Shown piece by piece: positions 26,673 through 36,153 of a stretch of DNA of 64,000 bases. Below the pieces are notes generated by a model that searched no databases, was not told where the DNA came from, and worked only from the letters and a program-made list of their open reading frames with translations. The position numbers were made by a program, and so were the translations under genes. How positions within the stretch are numbered: the stretch's first letter is position 1; the number at the start of each line of letters is the position of its first letter. This DNA comes from Hormoscilla sp. GUM202 (GTDB lineage Bacteria > Cyanobacteriota > Cyanobacteriia > Cyanobacteriales > Desertifilaceae): NCBI GenBank assembly GCA_005518205.2, contig RFFC02000004.1, positions 124,001-188,000 of the forward strand. Reading direction: 5' to 3'.

Positions 26673-27611
26673 TTAGGGCAGGCTTGGGCCGTAAAATTCC
26701 GGCTTCAAATCTCTTTCCATCAAGGCTTCTACGGCCTGTTGCGGCGTGATTTGATTATTCAGCAACAGATACACTTGCCAGGAGATGGGCACGGGGATTT
26801 GCTCCCGACGGGCAATATCAATCAGCACATTAGTAGTATTAACACCTTCGGCAGTACTCTGCAATTCTGCTAGGATTGCTTCTAGAGTTTTCCCCTGAGC
26901 CAAACCGTAACCAACCCGATAATTGCGACTGAGGGGGCTGTTGCAAGTTGTCAGCAGATCCCCTAAGCCAGATAATCCGAAAAAGGTTTCTCTTTGACCG
27001 CCTAAATGGGTACCGATGCGAAGGATTTCTGTCAAGGCGCGAGTCAGGAGGGCCGACTTGGCATTGGTGCCCAGCTGCATGCCGTCGCAGACTCCAGCAG
27101 CGATCGCGATCGTATTCTTGAGAGTCCCGCCCAACTCGGTCCCCAGGGGGTCTGTGCTGGTATAAACGCGAAACTTTTTGGAAGCAAAAACCTGTTGTGC
27201 GGTCACAGCTGCATGGATATCTGTACTAGCAACAACAGTAGCAGCAGGCAGTTGCTGTGCGATCTCCTTAGAGAGATTTGGTCCAGAAAGCACTACAATA
27301 GGACGATCGGGAAAGTTATCTTGCCAAATTTGGGCAGGAGTGCGCCTGCTGTGGGGGTCTAACCCCTTAGTAGCCGTGACAATTATCGCTCTTAGAGGGA
27401 GTCCGATCGCCTGTATTTTGGTAGAAGTAGCAACAACTGCTGTCATCGGGATAGCAGAGACAACAAGAGAGACATCAGCTAAGACATCATGCAAACTGTA
27501 GGGGCTGCGGCGGGACCAGAGACGGACATGATGGCCATTATCGCTAGCCAACTTAGCCAGGGCCGATCCCCAAGCCCCGGCACCGAGAATTGCCAGAATT
27601 AATTTCTTCAT
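26673..27611 (-). CDS. gpsA: Glycerol-3-phosphate dehydrogenase [NAD(P)+]
   Basis: About 312 aa from ATG 27611 (MKKLILAILGAGAWGSALA). It makes glycerol 3-phosphate from dihydroxyacetone phosphate for lipid synthesis. The Rossmann motif GAGAWG is followed by VLSGPNLSKEIAQ, the catalytic-lysine region GGTLKNTIAIAAGVCDGMQLG, and FFGLSGLGDLLTTC with NYRVGYGLAQG. It is slightly short between SRRSPYSLHDV and the rest, as is seen in cyanobacteria. The upstream frame to 27692 runs into a repeat and was not used. It is divergent from the membrane hydrolase gene. Confidence 0.95.
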   Translation of the reverse strand: MKKLILAILGAGAWGSALAKLASDNGHHVRLWSRRSPYSLHDVLADVSLVVSAIPMTAVVATSTKIQAIGLPLRAIIVTATKGLDPHSRRTPAQIWQDNFPDRPIVVLSGPNLSKEIAQQLPAATVVASTDIHAAVTAQQVFASKKFRVYTSTDPLGTELGGTLKNTIAIAAGVCDGMQLGTNAKSALLTRALTEILRIGTHLGGQRETFFGLSGLGDLLTTCNSPLSRNYRVGYGLAQGKTLEAILAELQSTAEGVNTTNVLIDIARREQIPVPISWQVYLLLNNQITPQQAVEALMERDLKPEFYGPSLP

Positions 27612-27633
27612 CCGTTTGTAATGCTGGTTTGTA

Positions 27634-27653
27634 GTAAGGACTTTAGTCCTTAC
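27634..27653. repeat. GTAAGGACT palindrome
   Basis: GTAAGGACTTTAGTCCTTAC, 9-bp arms, in the short gap between the divergent gpsA and hydrolase genes. Same family as the array at 11338-11467. Confidence 0.75.
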
Positions 27654-27674
27654 CTTATAATTCCCGATGCTGAT

Positions 27675-28256
27675 ATGAATACACCATCCCACTTCCTGGT
27701 CAATGCGGCTCTAGAGAAGAGCTTACCTACCACGATCGCCAAAAGCGCCTTTTTGTTCGGTTCCGTCGCCCCAGACTTACCCCTGTACCTTCTAAGTATT
27801 GGGGCACCGATCTACTACCATTACCTCAAAGGTTTGACGGTAGGGGAAGCCTTTCGCATCATGTTTGACGAACTGTACTTCCAAAATCCCTTTTGGGTTG
27901 CATCCCATAATCTTCTTCACTCTCCCCTCGTGCTCCTAGGGGCCCTGGCCTTACTTTGGCGGTTTCGAGGTCGCCTGGGTTCGAGGAAATACTGGTGGTT
28001 CTGGTTTTTCGCGGGCTGTTTGTTGCATACTGCTTTGGACATCCCCACCCATGTCGATGACGGTCCCTTGCTATTTTTTCCCCTGGAATGGACCATCCGC
28101 TTTCAAAGTCCCGTCAGCTATTGGGACGATCGCTACTACGGACGAGAGTTTAGCCAGTTTGAAGCTATTTTAGACATTATACTGCTAGCATACCTATTGA
28201 TACCACCTATTTTCAGGTATCTGCGCCGCCTAGTATCAGCGATCGGCGAGCAGTGA
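27675..28256 (+). CDS. Membrane-bound metal-dependent hydrolase-like protein
   Basis: 193 aa from ATG 27675 (MNTPSHFLVNAALEKSLPTT). It has the histidine/aspartate pattern of the YdjM/DUF457-like membrane hydrolases: TPSHFLVN, FGSVAPDLPLYLL, HNLLHSPLVLLGALALL and LLHTALDIPTHVDDGPLLFFPL. About four hydrophobic segments are present. Such proteins are often annotated as zinc-dependent phospholipase-like, but their activity is poorly known. The sequence upstream of the chosen start is a palindromic repeat. It converges on the peroxiredoxin gene, with a hairpin between them. Confidence 0.75.
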   Translation: MNTPSHFLVNAALEKSLPTTIAKSAFLFGSVAPDLPLYLLSIGAPIYYHYLKGLTVGEAFRIMFDELYFQNPFWVASHNLLHSPLVLLGALALLWRFRGRLGSRKYWWFWFFAGCLLHTALDIPTHVDDGPLLFFPLEWTIRFQSPVSYWDDRYYGREFSQFEAILDIILLAYLLIPPIFRYLRRLVSAIGEQ

Positions 28257-28428
28257 GCAGTGCTGGAAATTAGTTCGAGATGTTCCGCCGATGTGCTCTG
28301 CGTAGTGCCTGGGGCCTGCTGGTCATTAACAGCTACAGTAGCTAGCAAAACGGGCTAATATGTGATTTTATCAGGTGCTGTCCTATACATTGAAAGCTTA
28401 ACAGACAGTTTGGTGCATCTCTATTCCA

Positions 28429-28460
28429 GAAACCAGGTAACTATTAATTTACCTGGTTTC
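28429..28460. terminator. Bidirectional terminator-like hairpin
   Basis: 12-bp arms GAAACCAGGTAA and TTACCTGGTTTC around an 8-nt AT loop, between the convergent hydrolase and peroxiredoxin genes; TTAATTT follows on the plus side. Related AGAAACC hairpins occur at 12746, 40825 and 60895. The stretch GGTGCATCTCTATT just upstream matches an ISKra4-type element end. Confidence 0.6.
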
Positions 28461-28475
28461 TTAATTTACAAGTTA

Positions 28476-29006
28476 CTATTTCGCAGACTTCAAGTAATTG
28501 AGCATTGTATCTGCATCGGAAACTTCAAAGGGGTCATCGGGGGCATTGTCAGCAAAACCGGGTTCAACAAACATCTTTTCAATGGTGCCGTCATTAACTA
28601 CCATTGAGTAGCGCCAAGAACGCATTCCAAACCCGAGATTATCTTTTTCCACCAACATCCCCATTTTCCGAGTGAACTCACCGGAACCATCGGGCAGAAG
28701 GAAAATCTTCTCCACCTTCTGATGTTTTCCCCACTGGAACATCACAAAGGCATCGTTAACGGACAGACAAATCACTTCATCTATTCCGAGGGCCTTAATT
28801 TCATCATAGAGTTCTTCGTAGCGGGGCAGATGGGTAGAAGAACAGGTGGGCGTAAATGCACCGGGCAGCGCAAACAATACTACCCGTTTCCCACCAAATA
28901 CCTCTTGGGTGGTGCGGTCTTGCCAGCGAAAAGGATTGGGTCCGGCGACTGATTCATCTCTGACCCTTGTCTTAAATACCACGTCCGGTACTTTATCGGA
29001 ATGCAT
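28476..29006 (-). CDS. Peroxiredoxin, type II (Prx5-like)
   Basis: 176 aa from ATG 29006 ([19 protein letters not shown]). It has the catalytic motif [19 protein letters not shown] with the peroxidatic cysteine in PTCS, then [14 protein letters not shown] and [12 protein letters not shown], as in PrxII proteins. It reduces peroxides using glutaredoxin or thioredoxin. There is no fused glutaredoxin domain. Upstream in-frame Met codons at 29048 and 29036 are less likely because family members start near the chosen site. Confidence 0.92.
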   Translation of the reverse strand: MHSDKVPDVVFKTRVRDESVAGPNPFRWQDRTTQEVFGGKRVVLFALPGAFTPTCSSTHLPRYEELYDEIKALGIDEVICLSVNDAFVMFQWGKHQKVEKIFLLPDGSGEFTRKMGMLVEKDNLGFGMRSWRYSMVVNDGTIEKMFVEPGFADNAPDDPFEVSDADTMLNYLKSAK

Positions 29007-29365
29007 TGTTTTACCTTGCTCTCGTTGGATATTCATCAACATGCCCATTATACACGTGAAGCGGAAATTAATGCAAGTAATTTCTGAGACAGCATGATTT
29101 GGGAGTAAAAGCTTTCGCCTCCGGGCCTAAAGCAGCTTCGCCAGTACCGTCGCCAGCTTACTACCCAGCTGTTTCACCGTCACCTGCTGCTTGACTCCAG
29201 CGTCTTCCGCATGCTCTTGTCTTGAAGGAATCGGCATGCTCCAGACACCGTCTTGCCAATTACCGCTTTCGTCACAAGCCTGACATGCGTTACTGGCGCC
29301 AACCGCCTAACCCTCCAGGCGATCTAGACAAATCCCTAAAGCAGGTTAAGGCCAGGGGGGTTCGT

Positions 29366-29533
29366 CTAGTTCCGATCGCGATAGTCGATCGCATTTTTCG
29401 GTGTTTCAACCAGGTTGAAAGCGATGACCGCAAATACCCCCCAGATCAAGGGGACCGTCAGCTTGACCAGATGCCCGACCACGCTACCTTCCGTCAATTG
29501 TCCCTTCGTTTTTGAGGGGGAATCGGTTTTCAT
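29366..29533 (-). pseudogene. N-terminal fragment of a MATE efflux transporter
   Basis: From ATG 29533 the minus strand reads about 55 residues: MKTDSPSKTKGQLTEG, SVVGHLVKLTVPLIWGVFA and VIAFNLVETPKN. This matches the start of MATE-family drug/sodium antiporters (LTEGSV..HLVKLTVPMIWG, FNLVDT). The remaining 400 or so residues are absent, so it is a remnant. Confidence 0.65.
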
Positions 29534-29741
29534 GGTATTAATGTGAAAAATCTTCTCCCATTTTGTTTGACATAACTTAATATCGCCAACTGTTTGTGTA
29601 AAAACTCAGATCGTCTGATTAATAACCTAGATAAGTCGAACGTTCCCGGTAAAGTGGAGATCGCATAACTCGGGATGAGGCGGAGTCTTGTACTCGACAC
29701 TGCCCTTTTCTTAAAGGTTTAGTCTAAACTCCAGTTATCAG

Positions 29742-29830
29742 ATGATGCCAAAATTATTGGTAAGGCAATTCGTAAACATTGGGGCATCGAAAATCAAGTG
29801 CATTGGACGTTAGATGGGGTGTGGTCAAAA
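29742..29830 (+). pseudogene. Fragment of an ISAs1-type transposase
   Basis: A short frame reads DDAKIIGKAIRKHWGIENQ followed by VHWTLD, the signature of ISAs1-family transposases (RxHWGIENxLHWxLD). It breaks off where the GGGTGTGGTCAAAA element end begins. Confidence 0.6.
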
Positions 29831-29870
29831 GTAGTTGATAGCCTGGGAACGGGTTCTGCCTTCATAATTA

Positions 29871-32800
29871 CTATAGTTTCCACAACCGTATTACATCACC
29901 CTCAGATAACAGAAACTTACCATCGGGACTGAATGCTACACTTCTCACAGAGGATGTATGTCCCTGAAGTAGTCGAAGTAAACTGCCACTCGCCACATCC
30001 CACAACCGCACGGTTTTATCCTGACTCGCAGAGGCAACTGTCCTGCCATCGGGACTGAAGGCTACACAGGTCACAATGCCTGTATGTCCCTGAAGTTGTC
30101 GAAGTTCTCTGTCACTCGCCACATCCCACAACCGTATGATATTATTTTCAGCAAACGAGATACTCGCAGAGGCAGATGTCCTGCCATCGGGACTGGATGC
30201 TGCTACACCCATTATAGAGGCTGTTTCCTCAAATAGTCGCAGTGAACTGCCACTCGCCACATCCCACAACTGTATGGGATTATCCCTATCCCCGACACCC
30301 CCAGAGGCAACTGTCCGGCCATCGGGACTGAAGGCTACACTAAACACTTGGCTTATAAATCCCTGAAGTTGTCGAAGTAAACTGCCACTCGCCACATCCC
30401 ACAACCGCACGGTGGTATCATCGTCACCAGAGGCAAAAGTCCGGCCATCTGGACTGAATGCTACACTTAACACAGAGGAGGTATGTCCCTGAAGTTCTCG
30501 CAGTAAACTGCCACTCGCCACATCCCACAACCGCACGGTTCTATCCTGACTCCCAGAGGCAACTGTCCTGCCATCGGGACTGAATGCTACACTTAACACA
30601 GAGGAGGTATGTCCCTGAAGTTGTCGCAGTGAACTGCCACTCGCCACATCCCACAACCGCAGGTTCTCATTCACCAGACTGAAAGTAAAAGTATCGTTGG
30701 GTTCTCTGACACTCGCCACATCCCACAACCGCACGGTTCTATCCTGACTCCCAGAGGCAACTGTCCTGCCATCGGGACTGAAGGCTACACAGTACACTCC
30801 GTCTGTATGTCCCTGAAGTTTTCGCAGTGAACTGCGACTCGCCACATCCGACAACCACACGATATTATCAAAAGAACTAGAGGAGGCAATAGTCTTGTCA
30901 TCGGGACTCAAGGCTACACAGTACTGATACACATTACGTTTCTGAAGTTGTCGCAGTGAACTGCCACTCGCCACATCCCACAACCGCAGGGTTTTATCTT
31001 TACTCTTAGAGGCAACTGTCCTGCCATCGGGACTGAAGGCTACACAGTACACAGTGCCTGTATGTCCCCGAAGTTTTCGCAGTGAATTGCCACTCGCCAC
31101 ATCCCACAACCGCACGGTATTATCCTTACCCCCGGAGGCAACTGTCTTGCCATCGGGACTGAAGGCTACACAGCACACAGTGCCTGTATGTCCCTGAAGT
31201 CGTCGCAGTTCACTGCGACTCGCCACATCCCACAACCGCAGGGTATTGTCACTCCCAGAGACCACTGTCCTGCCATCGGGACTGAAGGCTAAACAGTTCA
31301 CGTATTCTGTATGTCCCTGAAGTAGTGAATTGCCACTCGCCACATCCCACAACCGCACGGTATTATCCTTACCCCCAGAGGCAACTGTCTTGCCATCGGG
31401 ACTGAAGGCTACACAGTTCACAGAGAAGTTAGAGAATAAATCTAAATCTCCCAAGTACACATCTTTATGTCCCTGAAGTAGTTGCAGTTCTCTGTAAGTC
31501 GCCAAATCCCACAACCATATGGTATTATCGTCACTCCCAGAGACAACTGTCCTGCCATCGGGACTGAAGGCTACACTGATCGCAGTGCCTGTATGTCCCT
31601 TAAGTTCTCGCAGTAAACTGCCACTCGCCAAATCCCACAACCGCACGGTATTATCCCCACCAGAGGCAACTGTCCTGCCATCGGGACTGAAGGCTACACT
31701 GATCACAGTGCCTGTATCTCCCTTAAGTTCTCGCAGTAAACTGCCACTCGCCACATCCCACAACCATATGGTATTATCGTCACTCCCAGAGACAACTGTC
31801 CTGCCATCGGGACTGAAGGCTACACTGTTCACATTGTCTGTATGTCCCTTAAGTTCTCGCAGTAAACTGCCACTCGCCACATCCCACAACCGCAGGGTTT
31901 TATCTTTACTCTTAGAGGCAACTGTCCTGCCATCGGGACTGAAGGCTATACTGAACACTTCGTCTGTGTGTCCCTGAAATTTTCGCAGGAAATTCCCTGT
32001 AGTTAAATCCCATAAGTAGATATCTGGGTTGCTTCCCAAAGCTAGCAGCTTACCATCAGCACTGACAACGCCGCCGCAGGTTGCAGGACAGTCTATCTCC
32101 CACAGCGCCTCGCCACTACTGAGATCGAACAATGCCGCGCCACCCTTAGCACAGACTACTACCAACTCATCATCCAGAGGAATCACATCACTGATACTTC
32201 CGCGCCCCAGTCGCCACACCATCCCCTGTGCTTTCATTTCTGGCAAGACAAAATAGCCTCGCAATGTTCTTACATCCCTCGGCGGTGGCGAAACTATTGT
32301 TGGCGCAGGCGAAGACTCTGTTGGAGATGGAGAAGGTATTGTTGGCGCAGGCGAATGTCCTGTCTTCCACCATTGCCCCACGCTGCTAGGGCGTTCTTCC
32401 TTCTCCAAAGGCAAGGCTTTTTCCACCAAACTCTGCCAGGGTTCTGCCAAAGAAGGTTCCCAGCTTGTCCCCCTCATCCGACTCAATGCTGGTTCCGGCA
32501 GCGTCCCGGCAATCATTTCATGCAGCATCATCCCCAGTTCAAAAATATCGCTTTCGGCCCCCACCGACTTTCTGGCAATTATTTCCGGTGGCGCATAGGT
32601 CTCGGTAAACGCCCGCGTACTCTGAGTCACACCCGTCTCTTGCTTCGCCGCCCCGAAGTCTATCAAAATCACCCGTCCTGCCCGAGTCAGCAAGATATTG
32701 TCCGGCTTCAAGTCCAGATGATAGACTCTCGCTTGGTGAGCAACTTCTAAAGCACCCACCAGGGGTTTCATAATTTCCGCCACCCTTGTCGGGGGCAAAA

Positions 32801-33272
32801 GCTTGCCAGGTTGGGCGTCTAAGACTTGCCGCAGCGTCTCCCCGGCTATTAATTCCAGCACCAGATAAGCCGTGCTCCGTTCCGTGAATAAATCTTGCAC
32901 CCGTACCAAGCTAGGATGGTTGAGTCGGGCCAACATCCGCCCTTCCCGCAAGAACCGGTCTAACCAACGTTGGAATATATCAGCTTTGTTTTGGGGAACA
33001 GTAAGTTTCCCCGTAGAAATGTGGCGATGGACAAGTTCTTGGGGGTAGTATTCCTTGATCGCAACGGGTTGTTCTAAAATAAGGTGACGGGCGCGGTAGG
33101 TGATGCCAAACCCACCCCGACCTAAAGCATACTCGATCTCATAAGTATCCTTGTCCAAGCGGGTGCCAGGGGAGAGTACGTCTCGCAGCAGGGTCGGCAA
33201 ATGCACGCCGCATCTCGTGCAGTATTCGGTGTTGTCCGGGATATTATCTAGGTGGCAGTTGAGACAACGCAT
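29871..33272 (-). CDS. Serine/threonine kinase with zinc ribbon and WD40 propeller repeats
   Basis: 1133-aa signalling protein. N-terminal zinc ribbon (C3, C6, C18, C21), then a complete kinase domain: GRGGFG at 51-56, catalytic K73, HLDLKPDN at 185-192 with D187, DFGAAK at 205-210 and APPE at 227-230. A Pro/Ser linker (about 310-335) leads to about 16 WD40 units ending in RLWDVAS, enough for two propellers, one of them truncated (TFSLVNENLRLWDVAS). Many repeats are nearly identical at DNA level, showing recent tandem expansion. There is no membrane segment, so it is probably cytoplasmic. Target unknown. Start ATG 33272. Confidence 0.95.
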   Translation of the reverse strand: MRCLNCHLDNIPDNTEYCTRCGVHLPTLLRDVLSPGTRLDKDTYEIEYALGRGGFGITYRARHLILEQPVAIKEYYPQELVHRHISTGKLTVPQNKADIFQRWLDRFLREGRMLARLNHPSLVRVQDLFTERSTAYLVLELIAGETLRQVLDAQPGKLLPPTRVAEIMKPLVGALEVAHQARVYHLDLKPDNILLTRAGRVILIDFGAAKQETGVTQSTRAFTETYAPPEIIARKSVGAESDIFELGMMLHEMIAGTLPEPALSRMRGTSWEPSLAEPWQSLVEKALPLEKEERPSSVGQWWKTGHSPAPTIPSPSPTESSPAPTIVSPPPRDVRTLRGYFVLPEMKAQGMVWRLGRGSISDVIPLDDELVVVCAKGGAALFDLSSGEALWEIDCPATCGGVVSADGKLLALGSNPDIYLWDLTTGNFLRKFQGHTDEVFSIAFSPDGRTVASKSKDKTLRLWDVASGSLLRELKGHTDNVNSVAFSPDGRTVVSGSDDNTIWLWDVASGSLLRELKGDTGTVISVAFSPDGRTVASGGDNTVRLWDLASGSLLRELKGHTGTAISVAFSPDGRTVVSGSDDNTIWLWDLATYRELQLLQGHKDVYLGDLDLFSNFSVNCVAFSPDGKTVASGGKDNTVRLWDVASGNSLLQGHTEYVNCLAFSPDGRTVVSGSDNTLRLWDVASRSELRRLQGHTGTVCCVAFSPDGKTVASGGKDNTVRLWDVASGNSLRKLRGHTGTVYCVAFSPDGRTVASKSKDKTLRLWDVASGSSLRQLQKRNVYQYCVALSPDDKTIASSSSFDNIVWLSDVASRSSLRKLQGHTDGVYCVAFSPDGRTVASGSQDRTVRLWDVASVREPNDTFTFSLVNENLRLWDVASGSSLRQLQGHTSSVLSVAFSPDGRTVASGSQDRTVRLWDVASGSLLRELQGHTSSVLSVAFSPDGRTFASGDDDTTVRLWDVASGSLLRQLQGFISQVFSVAFSPDGRTVASGGVGDRDNPIQLWDVASGSSLRLFEETASIMGVAASSPDGRTSASASISFAENNIIRLWDVASDRELRQLQGHTGIVTCVAFSPDGRTVASASQDKTVRLWDVASGSLLRLLQGHTSSVRSVAFSPDGKFLLSEGDVIRLWKL

Positions 33273-33965
33273 GGCTGTAGTGCAGGTTAGTAACCGGTTC
33301 TGTTCTTCGCCATTATATTGTATGGAGTCTTTTCCGACAACCCGCCTTCCCAGTCTCCCGGCGAGTGGTCAGAACTAGGTGATTTTTCACCGAGTACGAG
33401 TACTGCACCCTTTAGACATTGAAGCCGGCTCGGGCCTTTCTCCTTAAATGGCGTTAATAGAAATATTTTATCCGGGAATAACTTACTCATTCCCGGGAAG
33501 AACTTCCTTACTCCCGGGAAAACATAGTCATTTCTAGAAGTAACTATTTATTTCCTGGAGTGACTTCCTCATTCCACCGAGTACGAAAGTCATTCGGTGG
33601 CGGCAAAAGGTTACTCCTTGGCGGACGTAAGCGCCGCTTTGGCCGGAGTAAGCGCCGCTTTGGCCGGAGTAAGCACCGCCTTAGCGGGGGTAAGCACCTC
33701 TTTGGCGGGAGTAAGCGCCTTGGCCGGGGGGAAATAGAGGTTTCGATGCTGGCCGGGGTTTTCTCACGTTCCCCATCTAGCAAGATGCAACTGGCTACTT
33801 CATATCTAGACTGGCTATCTCCTCTCCTTGAGGGAGATCGTGTCTTAATCGACAGTTTTCACCAACAACCCACGAGTTATGGGGTGCCGTCAAAACCCGG
33901 GCTGGGGGGGATCCTCTTACCAACGGGTGCGGTCAAAACCAGTTGTTGAAGAAAAGGTCATATGG
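33273..33965. other. Gene-poor region with tandem repeats
   Basis: No gene recognised. Contains CCCGGGAA-type short repeats (33470-33525), a 21-bp tandem array (33628-33725), and a GGGTGCGGTCAAAACCAGTT stretch (33926-33945) resembling the left end of the element at 61770. A 129-aa open frame across the array is judged an artefact of the repeats. Confidence 0.6.
33628..33725. repeat. 21-bp tandem repeat array
   Basis: Four full and one shortened copies of a unit of the form GTAAGCGCCGCTTTGGCCGG(A), diverging towards the right. Units keep the reading frame on both strands (SKRRFGR-type on plus, LLRPKRR-type on minus), but no start, ribosome site or family supports a gene. Confidence 0.75.
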
Positions 33966-34744
33966 TCGGGGTCGAGCTGGGAATCACTTCCCAACCCTCC
34001 CATTCGGAACCGGACTTGCGACTTTCACCGCAGGAGGCTACTGGGTAATAGGCTCTTGACCTTGAGTAGCTTATCTCAGGGTTACCCCTGTTTAGCCTTA
34101 CGACCTGTACTTTCTCTCCTATCCTGGTCAGTGAGTGGTGCTCCCGGCAAACCTTTAGTATCACCAGTTTACGAGACCGTTTTACCAGGAAAACATAGCC
34201 TTACTCTTGAGAGCGGGCCACCGTGCCATAGTCAGAGTTACTTGCTCCGGTCATATCCTATTATCACCGTATCACGTCAGCATATCCTGGGCATTACCCC
34301 AGGCCTTGGCTTCTTGATACATCCCTCCCCCAACAGCTTGCGCTGATCATCTAACTTGTCCTTTCTGGGACGAATCCCATTGGGACAGCATATTGGAGGT
34401 TACTTTGTTCCGTGGTATCCATCGTGATGCCTTTAGGCCCCTACACTACCCCGGGAGTTCTACCGGGTATGTTGCTAGCCATTTCAGAGGGCTAGCACTA
34501 ACTCCATTCCCATTTGGGGCCAGCGTATAAGCCTTATTCCGCTGGTTCAGAGTCACGAGGCTTAAATAGGTGAGCTTTTTCTAGCCATGGGCATCTGCCC
34601 TAGCGGCGTCCCCGACTTAGGCTGTCAGGTAGCCTACACTTGAGTCCTTGCTTCACACGCTCCGGGAACCCTCCGCTACGAGGTGATGTCACTCCGCAGC
34701 ATTAAGGACCGGAGTCACTCCCATACCAGGAGGGAGGGGTTATA

Positions 34745-35926
34745 AGTAGTTGGACAAAATTAATTGCACAAAATCGAGAAAACTTGTTATACTAGATATA
34801 GCTACTCGTACATGTAGCAGATTTTTGTCAAACTAACGGGGAGTCGGTTTTCATGCTCATCCCCGGCCAGATATATTTGACATAATATGACGATAAATTA
34901 GGAGAAATTAAGAAGGATTTTAATGCGCGAAATAAATGAGCTTTCTGCAAAATTGCTCTTACGAATTTATCATCAAAGTCGCCATCATCAAGTTCGTCAA
35001 AGAGCACATTGTTTACTTTTGCGAGATCGAGAACATAAAAAAGTTAAAGAACTTATGGAAATCTTTGATGTTAGTTATAGAACTATCTACAATTGGATTA
35101 AAAATTGGGATTCCGAGGGAATGGTCGGACTATATAATAAGTCTGGAAGAGGTCGTAAGCAAACCTTTAGTCTCGAACAAAAAGAAAAAATTAAAGCCTG
35201 GACTGAAGAAGAACCGAGGCAATTAAAAAAAGTGTCTTTTTGTTGTAGTCTAGTTCCTATACGAACTTCCGCAATTGTTAAAACTGTTCAGAGAATATTG
35301 AAAACAATGAATATGAGTTGGCATCGGATGCGTAAAGGGGTAGCTGTCAGCCCCCCAGCTCAAGAGTATGAGGAAAAAAAAGCACAACTTGAACAACTGA
35401 AACTGTTAGACAATTTGGGGGAAATTAATTTGTATTATTTAGATGAAAGTGGGTTTTATTTAATCCCTTGTGTCCCTTATGGATGGCAAAATATTGGGGA
35501 ATATATAGAAGTACCTAGTCGGAGTAGCCGCAGATTAAATGTATTAGGAATAATGAATCGCCACAATCATTTAGAAGCGTATGTATCTACTCAAAATATT
35601 AATTCAGATGTAGTCATAGCTTGTATCGATGCATTTTTTCCCACGAGAATGGAAAAGCAAACAGTAATTGTAGTAGACCAAGCATCTGTCCATACTAGTG
35701 ATGCTATTCAAGATAAGATTGAAGAATGGAAAGAACGCAATATTACTATATTCCATCTCCCCACTTATTCACCTCATTTGAATTTGATTGAAATCTTGTG
35801 GCGGTTTATTAAATACGAATGGATTGAAATCGATGCTTATTCTTGCTGGAAAAACTTAGTTGATTCCGTTGAAACAATCATAAAAAATTTTGGAGAAAAA
35901 TATGTAATTAATTTTGTCTGACTACT
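34745..35926 (+). mobile_element. IS630-family insertion sequence, intact
   Basis: 1182 bp with inverted ends AGTAGTTGGACAAAATTAAT and its partner (AGTAGTCAGACAAAATTAAT reversed), flanked by TA at 34743-34744 and 35927-35928. Removing it restores GAGGGGTTATAACCCTC, a stem of the host intron. Confidence 0.92.
34923..35921 (+). CDS. IS630-family transposase
   Basis: 332-aa single-frame transposase. N-terminal helix-turn-helix (VSYRTIYNWIKNWDSEGMVG), then DDE catalytic domain with YLDESGFYL, VVDQASVHTSD and LIEILWRFIKYEW, giving the D, D and E ligands. The frame is not interrupted, unlike the relative at 40846-41839, so this copy could be active. ATG 34923 follows a GGAGAAATTAAGAAGGA stretch. 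It fills the whole element. Confidence 0.95.
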   Translation: MREINELSAKLLLRIYHQSRHHQVRQRAHCLLLRDREHKKVKELMEIFDVSYRTIYNWIKNWDSEGMVGLYNKSGRGRKQTFSLEQKEKIKAWTEEEPRQLKKVSFCCSLVPIRTSAIVKTVQRILKTMNMSWHRMRKGVAVSPPAQEYEEKKAQLEQLKLLDNLGEINLYYLDESGFYLIPCVPYGWQNIGEYIEVPSRSSRRLNVLGIMNRHNHLEAYVSTQNINSDVVIACIDAFFPTRMEKQTVIVVDQASVHTSDAIQDKIEEWKERNITIFHLPTYSPHLNLIEILWRFIKYEWIEIDAYSCWKNLVDSVETIIKNFGEKYVINFV

Positions 35927-36065
35927 TAACCCTCATGAATACCACAGTTACCTGACCAATGTTGCCAGGCGTAGCGTTCCGTGTTTGACCACGTTAGACT
36001 ACAACAAATCGCACCTGAGATCCTTTAGCATACCGCCGAAAACGGAGAAAAATCCAGCGCGGTAC

Positions 36066-36113
36066 GAGATATCCTGTTGTTCTCTTGTCCCAGGGGACAA
36101 CACAGGATATCTC
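36066..36113. terminator. Long hairpin downstream of pyrE
   Basis: Outer arms GAGATATCCTGTTGT (36066-36080) and ACAACACAGGATATCTC (36097-36113), with an inner TGTCCC-ag-GGGACA stem. It lies about 40 bp beyond the pyrE stop. Probably a transcript end or a mobile palindrome; compare the palindrome at 5566-5615, which shares TGTCCC/GGGACA. Confidence 0.55.
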
Positions 36114-36153
36114 GCAGTATGCTTGCCATGTGATATCATATTGGATAGTAGTT

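Larger units (their letters stand above)
29049..29870. other. Gene-poor region with fragments
   Basis: No intact gene. It contains a MATE transporter fragment (29366-29533, minus), an ISAs1-type transposase fragment (29742-29830, plus) and a GGGTGTGGTCAAAA element end near 29816. Confidence 0.6.
33966..36014 (-). mobile_element. Decayed group II intron interrupted by IS630
   Basis: Relative of the ORF-less intron in pam68. The 5' end GTGCGATTTGTTG is at 36014 and the 3' end ...CAGCTCGACCCCGACC near 33966. Domain V is damaged: the strand that should read GCCGGATGCGG is GCCTCCTGCGG, breaking the basal stem. An IS630 element (34745-35926) sits in a loop. It lies just beyond the pyrE terminator-like hairpin. 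Almost certainly inactive. Confidence 0.8.

Noticed and set aside
30136-31977. Plus-strand frames opposite the WD40 repeats
   Set aside because: Repeat-driven shadows (TVLPSGLKATL units) of the kinase-WD40 gene.
33560-33949. 129-aa frame over the 21-bp repeats
   Set aside because: No ribosome site, no recognised family, and the frame is kept open by the repeat unit.
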